From the NCBI GenBank assembly GCA_024640085.1, contig JAHEFR010000001.1, positions 1-64,000 of the forward strand: a DNA stretch of 64,000 nucleotides, read 5' to 3'. Source of the DNA: Gammaproteobacteria bacterium. Lineage in GTDB: Bacteria; Pseudomonadota; Gammaproteobacteria; Steroidobacterales; XN24. The notes below the pieces were generated by a model. That model was not told the DNA's origin. It worked only from the letters and a program-made list of their open reading frames with translations, and ran no database searches. Made by a program: the position numbers and the translations under genes. Shown piece after piece: positions 34,728-43,532 of the stretch. Each line of letters starts with the position of its first letter. Position 1 is the stretch's first letter.

Positions 34728-35948
34728 TCACGCTGCATGTATGCGCACCACCCGGCCGATCTCGTCCATCATCCAGCGGAGGTGATCGTAGTCCGGGTGT
34801 CGTATTCGCACCCATGCGTTGGCCATGTAGCCGGCCTCCACAGGTTGGGTCGGCGTGCCGGGTCCGGGGAACCGGGACGCCACCACCCACTCGCCGAAAC
34901 GCGACTGCACCTCATCGAGCCCATCGTACCCGGTGATGTGCCCGTCCCGCTCCGGACGCAGGGCGATCATCCCGGCGGAGTACCGCCGGCTGGGTGTGAG
35001 CCAGGTCCTGCCGTGGACAACGGCATTGGCCCAGTCCTCGTACAGGTCGAACTCGTTGGCCGCGCAATAGACGTCCCACTGGCACACGCCCGGCGGCCGG
35101 CAGCCGATCTCGGAAAACTTCAGCCCCTTGGGACCGAAGAACCATTCCATGTGGGTCGCGGACGTGTCGATCCCGAGGATCCGGATCACCTCGCGTCCCA
35201 TCTCCCGCACCTCCCTGTATCCAGGCTGATCCAGCCGGTTGGTCGTCACCATCTGGGGCGAGATCCAGCGAGTCCTCATGGCCTCCAGTACGTTGGGATA
35301 GTAGTGGGTAGCGAATTCGTGTCTTATCTCGCCTGACACCGTCAGGGTGTCGAAATAGCCCTCGTGTCCCTCGATGAATTCCTCGAGCGCTACCGGGGAC
35401 CCGTCGGCGAGGCGGGATCCGCGAATGACCGCCTCCAGTTCGCCGTCGTCATCCACGCGCCAGGTCCCGGCTGCGCCAGCCGCGTCCCTGGGCTTGACGA
35501 CGATCGGATATCCGACCCGCCGGGCGAATTCGCGGGCCTCTTCCGGGTCGGTCGTCCCCAGGGACTGGGCGCAGGGGATCCCGGCATCGCGTAGGACCTC
35601 CTTCATCGACGGTTTGTCGCGGCACAGCCAGGCCGTCCGGACCGAGGTGCCGGGTATGTCGCAGGCTTCACGGACCTTGGCCACGGTGAGGATGTGAGCC
35701 TCCACGGTCGCCTCCAGCCGATCGACCCAGAGACGGTCCTGGATGCGCCTGACTGCCCGGTGCAGGGCGCTCTCGTCCGTTACCGACGCGACCTTCTCGT
35801 ATTCGTCGATCCAGCCTCTGACCTGCTCATCCAGCCAGTCCAGGGGCCGCTCGCCGACGCCGATGACCCGGGCTCCGACTTTCTTCAGAGCACGGACGAA
35901 TTCACGCTGATTATCGGGGAATGCCGGTTCGACAAAGACGACGTTCAT
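34728..35948 (-). CDS. ATP-grasp ligase (first of two in operon)
   Basis: A 406-residue enzyme of the ATP-grasp fold: N-terminal Rossmann-like preATP-grasp (MNVVFVEPAFPDNQREFVRAL), nucleotide-binding lysine in YPIVVKPRDAAGAAGTW, hinge-side LEEFIEGHEGYFDTL and the metal-binding Glu/Arg segment LKFSEIGCRPPGV. These enzymes activate a carboxylate as acyl phosphate and join it to an amine or thiol. It is the last gene of a five-gene minus-strand operon and begins one base after the esterase stop region. The substrate is unknown. An RND pump gene pair follows 154 bases downstream on the same strand. Confidence 0.85.
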   Translation of the reverse strand: MNVVFVEPAFPDNQREFVRALKKVGARVIGVGERPLDWLDEQVRGWIDEYEKVASVTDESALHRAVRRIQDRLWVDRLEATVEAHILTVAKVREACDIPGTSVRTAWLCRDKPSMKEVLRDAGIPCAQSLGTTDPEEAREFARRVGYPIVVKPRDAAGAAGTWRVDDDGELEAVIRGSRLADGSPVALEEFIEGHEGYFDTLTVSGEIRHEFATHYYPNVLEAMRTRWISPQMVTTNRLDQPGYREVREMGREVIRILGIDTSATHMEWFFGPKGLKFSEIGCRPPGVCQWDVYCAANEFDLYEDWANAVVHGRTWLTPSRRYSAGMIALRPERDGHITGYDGLDEVQSRFGEWVVASRFPGPGTPTQPVEAGYMANAWVRIRHPDYDHLRWMMDEIGRVVRIHAA

Positions 35949-35949
35949 A

Positions 35950-36687
35950 TCAGCTCCCTCGCGTCAGCTCATCCAGGTACTGAGGCAGCATTTTTCTCCA
36001 TGTCGGCCAGTCGTGATCCCAGGCCTGCCCCCACAAGTCCACCCGGTTCGGGATGCCCTTCGCGCCGAGCAGTCTCGCCAGCCGCCACGACTCCTCCGGG
36101 TCCTCCCAGCGGCCCTCGCCACAGGGCAGGAGGATAAGCCTGCCGCGGAGCAGATCGAGCTGTGGGCCCGACTCGAGGCCGGGCAGGTAATGCAGGGGCG
36201 ACGAGAAATAGAAGTCTTCGTAGAACTCCCCGTGCAGCCACTTCTCCAGATCGTAGGTTCCGCTCATACCGACAGCGGCGCGGAAAGCATCCGGGTGCCT
36301 GCAGACGGTCGCCACAGCATTGAAGGCCCCGATGGACGCGCCGGCGGTGATGACTTCGATGTCGTCGCTGCGGCAGTCGGTCCGGATCGCCGGCAGGACC
36401 TCGTGGTATACGAAACTGTCGAAGAGATTTTGCAGTCGGGCCCGATAGAAAGGCGTCGCGCCGTCCTGGATCCACGCCCGGCCAGCCACGCTGTCACAGG
36501 AATACACCTTGATGCGGCCGGCCTCGATCAGCGGCGCCACTGCGCCGACCAGGTGGAAGCGTTCCACTTCCTCTGCATCGCCTCCGGCAGTGGGGAACAG
36601 CAGCACCGGGGCCCCGTAGTGCCCCCATCGCGCCAGACGGACTTCCCGCTCCAGTCGCGGCGAGTGCCACTGGGATGCCTCCTTCAT
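35950..36687 (-). CDS. esterase-like alpha/beta hydrolase (operon with ATP-grasp genes)
   Basis: A 245-residue alpha/beta hydrolase of the putative-esterase group (COG4947-like). The nucleophile elbow is GASIGAFNAVA, the oxyanion region VLLFPTAGGDAEE, and the likely catalytic His is in WDHDWPTWRK near the C-terminus. No signal peptide is visible, so it acts in the cytoplasm. It overlaps the second ATP-grasp gene by four bases and is followed at once by the first, so it is translated between two ligases. It may release or trim an ester- or amide-linked intermediate (inference). Confidence 0.82.
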   Translation of the reverse strand: MKEASQWHSPRLEREVRLARWGHYGAPVLLFPTAGGDAEEVERFHLVGAVAPLIEAGRIKVYSCDSVAGRAWIQDGATPFYRARLQNLFDSFVYHEVLPAIRTDCRSDDIEVITAGASIGAFNAVATVCRHPDAFRAAVGMSGTYDLEKWLHGEFYEDFYFSSPLHYLPGLESGPQLDLLRGRLILLPCGEGRWEDPEESWRLARLLGAKGIPNRVDLWGQAWDHDWPTWRKMLPQYLDELTRGS

Positions 36688-37922
36688 GCCCGGCGTTCCT
36701 GTTCTGCCCGCCAGCGCTGGATGCGGCGCCAGAACATCTCGGTGAACTCCTCGACCTCGTGGGCGGGGTACAGGGCCGCTACCTTTTCGCGGACTGCATC
36801 CAGTGCGACATTCGAGCCGAAGAACTCCCAGGCCACCTCGTCAAGATGCCCGAGGCAGGTCCCGCAGAAATCCTCGAAGCGTTCGGTTTCGAAGCGCTGG
36901 TGGGCGATCCCGGCATAGGCCGTGACCTTCTCACGGTAGCTGCGGTCGCTATCGGCAATCTCCAGATAGGGGGACCAGTCGAGATTCTTTTTCATGGAAC
37001 GGCCGGTGACGGCGCAGAACAGGGACCAGCGCACGTTTGCCATCACCAGCCACGGGAAGTGGTAGTGCAGCGATGTCACCTGGGAATCGGGGCACGCGTT
37101 GGCGAAGTCGATGGGATACCACTGGCCTCCCTGCAACAGTGCCTCGCAGGAATTGAAATCCCAGCCGAAGAAGCTGTTGATGGTGAGCGTGATGTCGTGC
37201 AGCAACTGCTCCGAGTCCGGGTCCAGGAAACCGGACTCCGGCCTGTAGCGATCATGGAGGGGCGCTGAAGGGTCGTAGTTGACCGTGCGCAGCTGGGGCC
37301 CCAGCCCCACGCAACGCACGAACAGGTCGTGGGGCAGCACGGCTTTCTGCAGGTGCATCAGCCGCGTTCCGCTCTGGTCGTAGGCCGCGTGCAGGTCCGC
37401 AGCATTGTCGATCCTGCTCACACCCACCCACGCGCCGCCGTCATAAGGCTTGAGGAAGGAGGGATAACCGAGGGTGCCGCCGATCTGGTCGAGGTCGAAG
37501 AGGTGGGCGTAGCGCAGCGTCCGCTCCAGGTCCGTGGCGGACTGATAGGTCTTCTGCGGGATGAGCCAGGTGTCCGGCACCGGCAGGCCGAGACGCATCA
37601 TGGCGCAATAGCTGGTGTGCTTCTCCATGGACTGGATCGACCACGGATTGTTGAACACGTACAGGTCGTCCATGAGGACAGCCTTCTTGATCCATTCGCG
37701 ACTCGGATAGAACCAGTGCGTAAGGCGGTCGATCACCACGTCGTATCGGCAGCCCTGCCGGAGAGAGAAGGGGTTGATGGAGACGCGCTCGACCTCGACC
37801 GAGACGGTATCTCCGCCGAAAGGAATCGCCAGGTCCAGGCGCCGGACCAACTCCTCGTAGCAGACCGGCCAGCAGATGTCTGCGCCCAGGGACAGGCCGA
37901 TTCTTTTCGTGATATCTGACAA
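36684..37922 (-). CDS. ATP-grasp ligase (second, divergent type)
   Basis: The 412-residue protein is a different ATP-grasp type from its neighbour: long N-terminal region (FGGDTVSVEVERVSINPFSL), nucleotide lysine in YPSFLKPYDGGAWVGVSR, and the metal-site strand SCEALLQGGQWYPIDFANACPD. It is probably a carboxylate-amine ligase; the substrate is unknown. A C-terminal helical extension (about residues 340-410, ending RIQRWRAEQERRA) is beyond the usual fold. It sits 142 bases after the enterochelin-esterase-like gene, a gap that could hold an internal promoter, and overlaps the esterase by four bases. Confidence 0.8.
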   Translation of the reverse strand: MSDITKRIGLSLGADICWPVCYEELVRRLDLAIPFGGDTVSVEVERVSINPFSLRQGCRYDVVIDRLTHWFYPSREWIKKAVLMDDLYVFNNPWSIQSMEKHTSYCAMMRLGLPVPDTWLIPQKTYQSATDLERTLRYAHLFDLDQIGGTLGYPSFLKPYDGGAWVGVSRIDNAADLHAAYDQSGTRLMHLQKAVLPHDLFVRCVGLGPQLRTVNYDPSAPLHDRYRPESGFLDPDSEQLLHDITLTINSFFGWDFNSCEALLQGGQWYPIDFANACPDSQVTSLHYHFPWLVMANVRWSLFCAVTGRSMKKNLDWSPYLEIADSDRSYREKVTAYAGIAHQRFETERFEDFCGTCLGHLDEVAWEFFGSNVALDAVREKVAALYPAHEVEEFTEMFWRRIQRWRAEQERRA

Positions 37923-38064
37923 GGATGTTTCTCCGCCGGCTATTTCCAGGTCGATCGCGACTCGAACCTTGTGAGCCGGTTACCAGACTTTAGGCCCTGC
38001 CGGGTGCGGGGATCAATGTCTGCCCCCGACCTGCGCCGGTAACGCCGTCGATGTCTGGTGACAG

Positions 38065-39198
38065 TTACTCGTAAACCATCCATAGCGGACCAGGGAAAAG
38101 CCAGCTCAGGCCGTCCTGCAGCCGGTCCCGCCAGTTCTCCCAGTTGTGGCCGTCCCGGACCTCGCGGTATCGGACCAACATGTCGTTAGCCTGCAGCAGC
38201 GGCACCAGCGAGCGATTCTCGTAGATCAGGGACTCGTACATCCCGCAGGCCAGGTAGATCTTGCGCGACGGGCGCCCCGGTCGGGCACGGAGCCCGTTCA
38301 TGAAACGGACCACCGGGTCGAAGACCGGACCGCGGGTGTGGGCGCCGATGTCGCTGAACGCGAAGGACCCCGACAACAGAAGCAGTCGGTCGAAGACGCC
38401 CTGGTGCTGCCAGGCCGTGGCCAATGAAGCCACGGCACCGAAGCTCGCGCCCATCAGGCAGCGGTGGCGGGGACTGTCCTCCAGCGGTAGTGACGATTGC
38501 AGCCGGGGCAGCAGTTCCTTGACCAGAAACGCGCCGTGGCCAACGTCCCCCGCGTACTCTGTCAGCCGATCTCCAGGTTGTGTCAGAGCCACGACCATGG
38601 GGGCGATCTCGAGACTATCGATGAGATTATCGAGGACCGCCTTGAGATCGGCGAACTTCAGGAAGTCGTGGCCGTCATGGACGATCATGAGCGGATACTG
38701 GCGGGTCCGGCGGAAGCGGGCCGGCAGGTAAAGCGAGACCTGCCTTGGTCCCTGCAGGTGCCGGCTGTGGAGGCTGATGGTCTCCAGCGTGCCCTGGCGT
38801 GCGCCACTGCCGGGCAGGGTCCAGTCGGGTCGCTCGTAGCCATGGGCGCGGCACACGGAATTGTGGCCGAAGGGATCCTCGGCGGTCAGCGGGTTGAGAG
38901 GATCGGTGATCCAGTCGTTGGCGCCGTTCTTCACGACGTCGAACTTGTACTCGATACGCGAACCTGGCGGCAGTTCCAGGAACAGGTGCCATAGGTCGGT
39001 GCCCGGCGCTCGCTCCAGTGACTGGGACGAAGGCAGTCCGTATACCCAGTGACGCAAGAGGACCGCGTCGGCTTCGCCGTGGTACAGGAATGTGACGCCG
39101 CCAGGATCGGTGAGGGGGACAGCATTCTCGTGCAGGAAACGTGTCACATCGGTGTCGTCGGGCTGCCGCGAAAGCAACTCGGCCAGCAGCGCGTTCAT
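38065..39198 (-). CDS. enterochelin-esterase-like hydrolase
   Basis: ATG 39198 overlaps the upstream S51-like stop (ATGA) and gives 377 residues. The N-terminal part (about residues 25-130) is a carbohydrate-binding-module-48-like beta domain as in Fes esterases (VTFLYHGEADAV, LWHLFLELPPGSRIEYKF). The C-terminal part is an esterase-D fold with LMIVHDGHDFLK, nucleophile elbow LMGASFGAVASL and catalytic His in VRDGHNWENW. Fes enzymes cleave the ester bonds of cyclic siderophores. Here, beside two ATP-grasp ligases, it more likely acts on the product of the operon; no siderophore genes are present. Confidence 0.82.
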   Translation of the reverse strand: MNALLAELLSRQPDDTDVTRFLHENAVPLTDPGGVTFLYHGEADAVLLRHWVYGLPSSQSLERAPGTDLWHLFLELPPGSRIEYKFDVVKNGANDWITDPLNPLTAEDPFGHNSVCRAHGYERPDWTLPGSGARQGTLETISLHSRHLQGPRQVSLYLPARFRRTRQYPLMIVHDGHDFLKFADLKAVLDNLIDSLEIAPMVVALTQPGDRLTEYAGDVGHGAFLVKELLPRLQSSLPLEDSPRHRCLMGASFGAVASLATAWQHQGVFDRLLLLSGSFAFSDIGAHTRGPVFDPVVRFMNGLRARPGRPSRKIYLACGMYESLIYENRSLVPLLQANDMLVRYREVRDGHNWENWRDRLQDGLSWLFPGPLWMVYE

Positions 39199-40124
39199 AC
39201 GGCCTGCACGGGGCGAATGCTGCCCTGGCGGGTGAGGCGGAACGTGGACGCGCACTCTCTCAGCTTGCCGTCCTCCCACACCAGCATCGCCCCGCTGTCG
39301 AGGGTGACACAACGCGCCGGGGTAAATCGTCTGGCGAAGCGGGAGACACGCTGTGCGTCATGCAGGCGCAGGCGCTGCCCGGCATGAGGCAGCGGGACCA
39401 CTCCCTGGAACAGGCCGAGGCCGCGGTCCGCCACTTCGGCCACACCTGCGCCCTGGGGAGGGTGATCGTGGAACAGCACGACCTGGTCGGCGAGGGCCAT
39501 GGCGCCGGCGGACCACGCGACCAGAGTACTGCCGGCCAACGCGGAGCCCAGACCGAACAGTCGCAGGCGATTCAGCAGCAGTTCCACGTGCCCTCCAGCC
39601 ACCAGTATCGCCCGGCTATCGGCGATCATCGCCCCGATCTCGACGCGATGGGACTTGATCCCCGCTTGACCGTCTGGATAAGACCTGTCGAAGGCGGCAT
39701 GCAGCCGTTCGATGCGCCTGAGATGCTGGCGGTCCAGGGTACGGAGCGCCCTCAAAGCGGCGCGTCGTTCGTTCTGGAGCAGCATGTCGCTACCCGGCTC
39801 GCGCATCATCTCCGTGTAGGCCGCGTTGGCGTGGGCGAGGCGGCGCCGATAGAGACGCTGCAATTCCATCAGTGTCTTCTGGCGCTGGCGATAGGCCCGG
39901 CGGAACCCCGGATCGGCCGCGAACACCTGCTCGGCCCTCTGATAGAGCCCGAGGTCCAGCGTCTCCCGCCCAAGGTGATGGCTCAGTTCCTGAAGCTCGC
40001 CCTCACGTTCCTGCCAGCCTGACGTGATGGTGCAGACAGGTCCGGCAGGGACGTCCAGACGATCGAGGACCAGACCAACGGTGGGGGAAATGCGCTGGGG
40101 GCCGAGCATGGCTCGCAGGGTCAT
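39195..40124 (-). CDS. S51 peptidase/cyanophycinase-like protein
   Basis: The first gene of the minus-strand ligase operon encodes 309 residues. The central part has the class-I-glutamine-amidotransferase-like signature of peptidase E and cyanophycinase: AILVAGGHVELLLNRL followed by the serine elbow TLVAWSAGAMALADQVVLFHD. The first 130 residues, rich in Arg and Leu (RRAYRQRQKTLMELQRLYRRR), are predicted all-helical and unlike ordinary S51 enzymes. Cyanophycinases cleave beta-linked aspartyl peptides made by ATP-grasp ligases, so pairing with ATP-grasp genes makes sense. Catalytic activity is not certain. Confidence 0.68.
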   Translation of the reverse strand: MTLRAMLGPQRISPTVGLVLDRLDVPAGPVCTITSGWQEREGELQELSHHLGRETLDLGLYQRAEQVFAADPGFRRAYRQRQKTLMELQRLYRRRLAHANAAYTEMMREPGSDMLLQNERRAALRALRTLDRQHLRRIERLHAAFDRSYPDGQAGIKSHRVEIGAMIADSRAILVAGGHVELLLNRLRLFGLGSALAGSTLVAWSAGAMALADQVVLFHDHPPQGAGVAEVADRGLGLFQGVVPLPHAGQRLRLHDAQRVSRFARRFTPARCVTLDSGAMLVWEDGKLRECASTFRLTRQGSIRPVQAV

Positions 40125-40219
40125 GGAGCGTAACTCTCCGGTATGGCCGGGATGCTGTCAACGATCTCCTGCTCAACCGAGGAAGGGCTGTCCGGAGCAT
40201 GGGGTAAGCGGACTGGGTT

Positions 40220-41146
40220 ATGCTTTCCGGCATGGATCATCCGGCACGGCGGCAATCATCCATGGAACGATCCGGGGCGGCCAACCCACCTGGGCGTCCC
40301 GGCCTTGGCCGCAGGCTGGCTGACGGTCTGACGGGGCTGGCAATGCGCCTCGCCTCCTGCGTCCTGGTGCTCATCTATTTCCAGGTCGGATATTACTGGA
40401 GCTACCATGCCCAGTCCGGGCCCGGCATCATCGAGGCGGCGTTGCCGATCGATCGATGGATCCCACTGGTGCCGGAGTTCATCGTCTTCTACATGCTGGG
40501 CTATCTGTTCGTGCTCGTGCCCTGCGTTCTGGTTCGCGACCGGCAGGCCTTCCAGGCAGCCACTATCGTCTTCTGCATGATGTTGACGGTGGCGTTCCTG
40601 ATGTTCCGTTACGCGCCGATCCAGATGGACAGGACCTATGCCGTGGGCAGCGACTGGTTCTCGCGACTGACCTATTTCCAGCAGACGAAGGACACGACCT
40701 ACAACAACTTTCCGAGCCTGCATGTGGCCCTGAATGTGTACGCCTACTGCCTGATCGTGTGGCAGGCCCGCCGGATCTCTGCCTGGTGGCTGCCGCTCCC
40801 CGTCCTGATTGTGTGTTCCACCCTGCTGGTCAAGCAGCACCTGTTCGTCGACGTGCTGGGCGGGCTGCTGATGGCGTGGGCGGGATTCGCCGGATTCCGG
40901 CGCCTGATGGCTCTGCCGCCGAGGACGGTCCTCTTTGCCTGGCTGGCGACCCAGGGCCTGCTTCTGATCGTTCTGGCGACCCATGTGGAGCGCCTCGCCA
41001 AGACCGGCCGCAAGATCGTTCGATTCCTGGCGGCCGGAGGGATCGACGCCGATAACGCGGCGGTGGCGTTGCTGGCCTTGATGGCGGTGACAGTTCTGGG
41101 GCAGCGGTTCGCAGACAGGGCACGCCGCCGCCGGGATAGCGGGTAG
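40220..41146 (+). CDS. PAP2-family membrane phosphatase or phosphotransferase
   Basis: A 308-residue membrane protein, with starts possible at 40220, 40232, 40262 or 40343; the first conserved part is the helix MRLASCVLVLIYFQVGYYW. At least six helices are visible. The PAP2 active-site motifs are present: NNFPSLHVALN (Ser-His) and VKQHLFVDVLGG (His and Asp). It resembles inositol phosphorylceramide synthase-like PAP2 proteins. It is divergent from the S51-like gene across 95 bases and precedes the peptidase-ligase genes by 152 bases. Its connection to the ligase system is only positional. Confidence 0.82.
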   Translation: MLSGMDHPARRQSSMERSGAANPPGRPGLGRRLADGLTGLAMRLASCVLVLIYFQVGYYWSYHAQSGPGIIEAALPIDRWIPLVPEFIVFYMLGYLFVLVPCVLVRDRQAFQAATIVFCMMLTVAFLMFRYAPIQMDRTYAVGSDWFSRLTYFQQTKDTTYNNFPSLHVALNVYAYCLIVWQARRISAWWLPLPVLIVCSTLLVKQHLFVDVLGGLLMAWAGFAGFRRLMALPPRTVLFAWLATQGLLLIVLATHVERLAKTGRKIVRFLAAGGIDADNAAVALLALMAVTVLGQRFADRARRRRDSG

Positions 41147-41298
41147 CGTTGGCGGGTTCACCCATATTTACAGCCCGACCGGAATGACTCATGATCCGCT
41201 CCGCCGCGGCGGCCGATGAGACTCCCCGGCGAGGACGACGGGCCGATTATCTGCCATCCTAGCTGGGTAGGGAGCCCTGTCCACTGCTGGAATTCCTG

Positions 41299-42057
41299 AT
41301 GACCATCCGTATCCACACCACGCCGCACGCCTCGGCAGGGCACCAGGACGATTTCCTCGATGTCCGCATGGTGCCCCAGCCGAACGACGTGACCTGCGGC
41401 CCGACCAGCCTGTATGCCGTCTACGATTTCCTCGGCAGGCCCGTTGACCTGACCCGCCTGATCCATCGGATCGATAGCCTCCCGGATGGTGGCACTCTCG
41501 GTGTTTTCCTTGGCATCGACGCACTCCAGAGGGGCCTTTCGGCGACGATCCACACCTACGACTTCAAGGTGTTCGACCCGAGCTGGCGCGGTCTCGACAA
41601 AGGGCGGCTGATGGACAAGCTCAGGGCGCAGCTCAAGTACAAGAAGGGAAAGCGGTTTACCGCATCCTCTGAGGCGTATATCGAGTTTCTCTCCCTCGGC
41701 GGCCAACTGGCTTTCGACGACCTGACGCCGGGGCTGCTCGATCGTGTGTTCGATCAGCGGCTGCCGATCCTGACCGGTCTCAACGCCACTTATCTGTACG
41801 ACATCATGAGGGAGTACACCGACAGGAACGACCTGGCACACTCAGATGATCTCAGGGGGCAGGCCGTGGGACATTTTGTGGTGTTGTGCGGCCGTCATGG
41901 CGACATCGTTCGGGTGGCGGACCCGTTCCATGGCAACCCCCTTGGAGAAGGGCATTTCTACGACGTAGAGGTTCACCGACTGATCCGCGCCATCCTCCTC
42001 GGGGCCATCACCTACGACGCCAACCTGCTGGTCATTTCGAAAGGAACACGCCAGTGA
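41299..42057 (+). CDS. C39-like cysteine peptidase-fold protein
   Basis: The 252-residue protein has a papain-like C39 pattern: Cys33 in NDVTCGPTSLYAVYDFLG, a His near residue 190 in AVGHFVVLCGRHGD and an Asp in RVADPFHGNPLG. No signal peptide is present. C39-type enzymes process peptide leaders or act as transpeptidases. It overlaps the RimK-type ligase by four bases (GTGA) and is the first of four tightly coupled genes ending at 45471. RimK ligase, GCS2 ligase, N-formylglutamate amidohydrolase-like and papain-like proteins have been noted together in comparative genomics of amidoligase systems, so a role in making or trimming a peptide-like product is inferred. Confidence 0.78.
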   Translation: MTIRIHTTPHASAGHQDDFLDVRMVPQPNDVTCGPTSLYAVYDFLGRPVDLTRLIHRIDSLPDGGTLGVFLGIDALQRGLSATIHTYDFKVFDPSWRGLDKGRLMDKLRAQLKYKKGKRFTASSEAYIEFLSLGGQLAFDDLTPGLLDRVFDQRLPILTGLNATYLYDIMREYTDRNDLAHSDDLRGQAVGHFVVLCGRHGDIVRVADPFHGNPLGEGHFYDVEVHRLIRAILLGAITYDANLLVISKGTRQ

Positions 42058-43532
42058 AACGATTCATCGTTGTCGATGAGCCCGCGGAATGGACTCTTGG
42101 GGCAGACAGCGCCCAGGTGATTTCCGTGGACGACTACCTGGCCGCGTCCCCGCCGGGTGGCAAGAGCCTGCGGATTTTCAATCTGGCCGGGTCATACCGG
42201 TACCAGTCGCGGGGCTACTACGTGTCACTGCTGGCCGAGGCCCGGGGTCACAAAGTCATTCCCAGCGTCAAGACCATCCAGGAACTGAATGCCCCGGGCA
42301 TCGTGCGCTTCCTGCCGGCGGAGGTGGATTCACTCGTTCAACAGAGCCTCAGGCGCATCAAGTCGGACGACTTCACTCTCACGGTCTATTTTGGGGAGAA
42401 CATGGCCGCCAAGCATGGGCGCCTGGCATCCGCCCTGTATCAGTTGTTCCAGGCGCCGTTTCTGCGGTTCCGGTTTCGGCGTGGCCGGGAGACCTGGAGC
42501 ATCAGGGGCGTGCGGGCCCTCGCCGTGGATGACATCCCCGAGTCCCACGTGGAATTCGTGCGGGAGGCGGCGCGCCGGTATTTCAAGCGCAAGCGTTTCC
42601 CCTCAGAACGTCGGGACCGGTCCCAGCATGATCTGGCCATCCTGGTGAATCCCGAGGAATCGGAACCGCCATCGGACCGCAAGGCGATCCAGAATTTCGT
42701 CCAGGCCGCCCGCAAGGAGGGGTTCAGCGTCGAGCTGATCGGGCGGTCGGATTACCATCGCCTGGCGGAATTCGACGCCCTGTTTATCCGTGAGACCACC
42801 TCGGTGAATCATCACACCTGGCGGTTCTCCCTGAGGGCCCAGTTCGAGGGGCTGGCGGTCATTGACGATCCGGATTCGATCCTGAAGTGCGCCAACAAGG
42901 TATTCCTCGCGGAGGTGCTGAAAAGCGCCCGCATCTCCATCCCGGAAACGGTCATCGTCAGCCGGGAAAATTACCGGGAAGCTCTCGAGATCCTCGGGCT
43001 GCCCTGCGTTTTGAAGCGACCGGACTCGTCGTTCTCCCAGGGGGTGGTCAAGGTCTCCAGCAGGGAGGAATTCAAAAAACAGGCCGACCTGATGCTGGCC
43101 GGATCGGACCTGCTGATCGCCCAGGAATTCATCCCCACTCCTTTCGACTGGCGTATCGGGGTGCTGGAGGGCAGGCCGTTATACGCCTGCAAGTATTTCA
43201 TGGCCCGCGGCCATTGGCAGATCTACAACTGGGCGAGTAAGAGCCGCTCGGACGTCTCGGGAGGATGGGAAACGCTGGCCGTGGACGACGCGCCTGGGCC
43301 CATCGTCAAGGCCGCGCTTGAAGCAGCCAGGCTGGTGGGCAATGGACTCTACGGCGTCGATCTCAAGGATGTCTCCGGCAGACCGGTGGTCATCGAAATC
43401 AACGACAACCCGAGCATCGAGTCGGAAGTAGAGGACGCCGTCCTCGGCAACGAACTCTACGCCACGATCATGCGCGCGCTGCGTCGCCGGGTGGAAGCGC
43501 GGCTGGAGGGCCGTCCCGGAGCCGGGGCATGA
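42054..43532 (+). CDS. RimK-family ATP-grasp ligase with RLAN N-terminal domain
   Basis: GTG 42054, overlapping the upstream stop, gives 492 residues. Residues about 1-200 form the RimK-like ATP-grasp N-terminal (RLAN) domain (RIFNLAGSYRYQSRGYYVSLL in part, with the conserved GYYVS). The ATP-grasp part shows LGLPCVLKRPDSSFSQGVVKV with the nucleotide lysine, LLIAQEFIPTPFDWRIGVL and the metal-site VIEINDNPSIESEVED. RimK enzymes add glutamate or other amino acids to a peptide or protein. The acceptor here is unknown. It overlaps the GCS2 gene by four bases. Confidence 0.92.
   Translation: MKRFIVVDEPAEWTLGADSAQVISVDDYLAASPPGGKSLRIFNLAGSYRYQSRGYYVSLLAEARGHKVIPSVKTIQELNAPGIVRFLPAEVDSLVQQSLRRIKSDDFTLTVYFGENMAAKHGRLASALYQLFQAPFLRFRFRRGRETWSIRGVRALAVDDIPESHVEFVREAARRYFKRKRFPSERRDRSQHDLAILVNPEESEPPSDRKAIQNFVQAARKEGFSVELIGRSDYHRLAEFDALFIRETTSVNHHTWRFSLRAQFEGLAVIDDPDSILKCANKVFLAEVLKSARISIPETVIVSRENYREALEILGLPCVLKRPDSSFSQGVVKVSSREEFKKQADLMLAGSDLLIAQEFIPTPFDWRIGVLEGRPLYACKYFMARGHWQIYNWASKSRSDVSGGWETLAVDDAPGPIVKAALEAARLVGNGLYGVDLKDVSGRPVVIEINDNPSIESEVEDAVLGNELYATIMRALRRRVEARLEGRPGAGA

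Noticed and set aside
33048-35336. Plus-strand open frame of 762 codons antisense to the RND pump, adaptor and ATP-grasp genes
   Set aside because: High-GC antisense frame; composition is rich in Arg, Ser and Thr with no domain, while the minus-strand genes have complete motifs.
38065-39198. Siderophore system because of the enterochelin-esterase-like protein
   Set aside because: No siderophore synthetases, TonB receptors or Fur-like sites are near, so the neighbours favour another substrate.
42330-42548. Minus-strand frames inside the RimK-type ligase
   Set aside because: Shadow frames without starts, ribosome sites or motifs.
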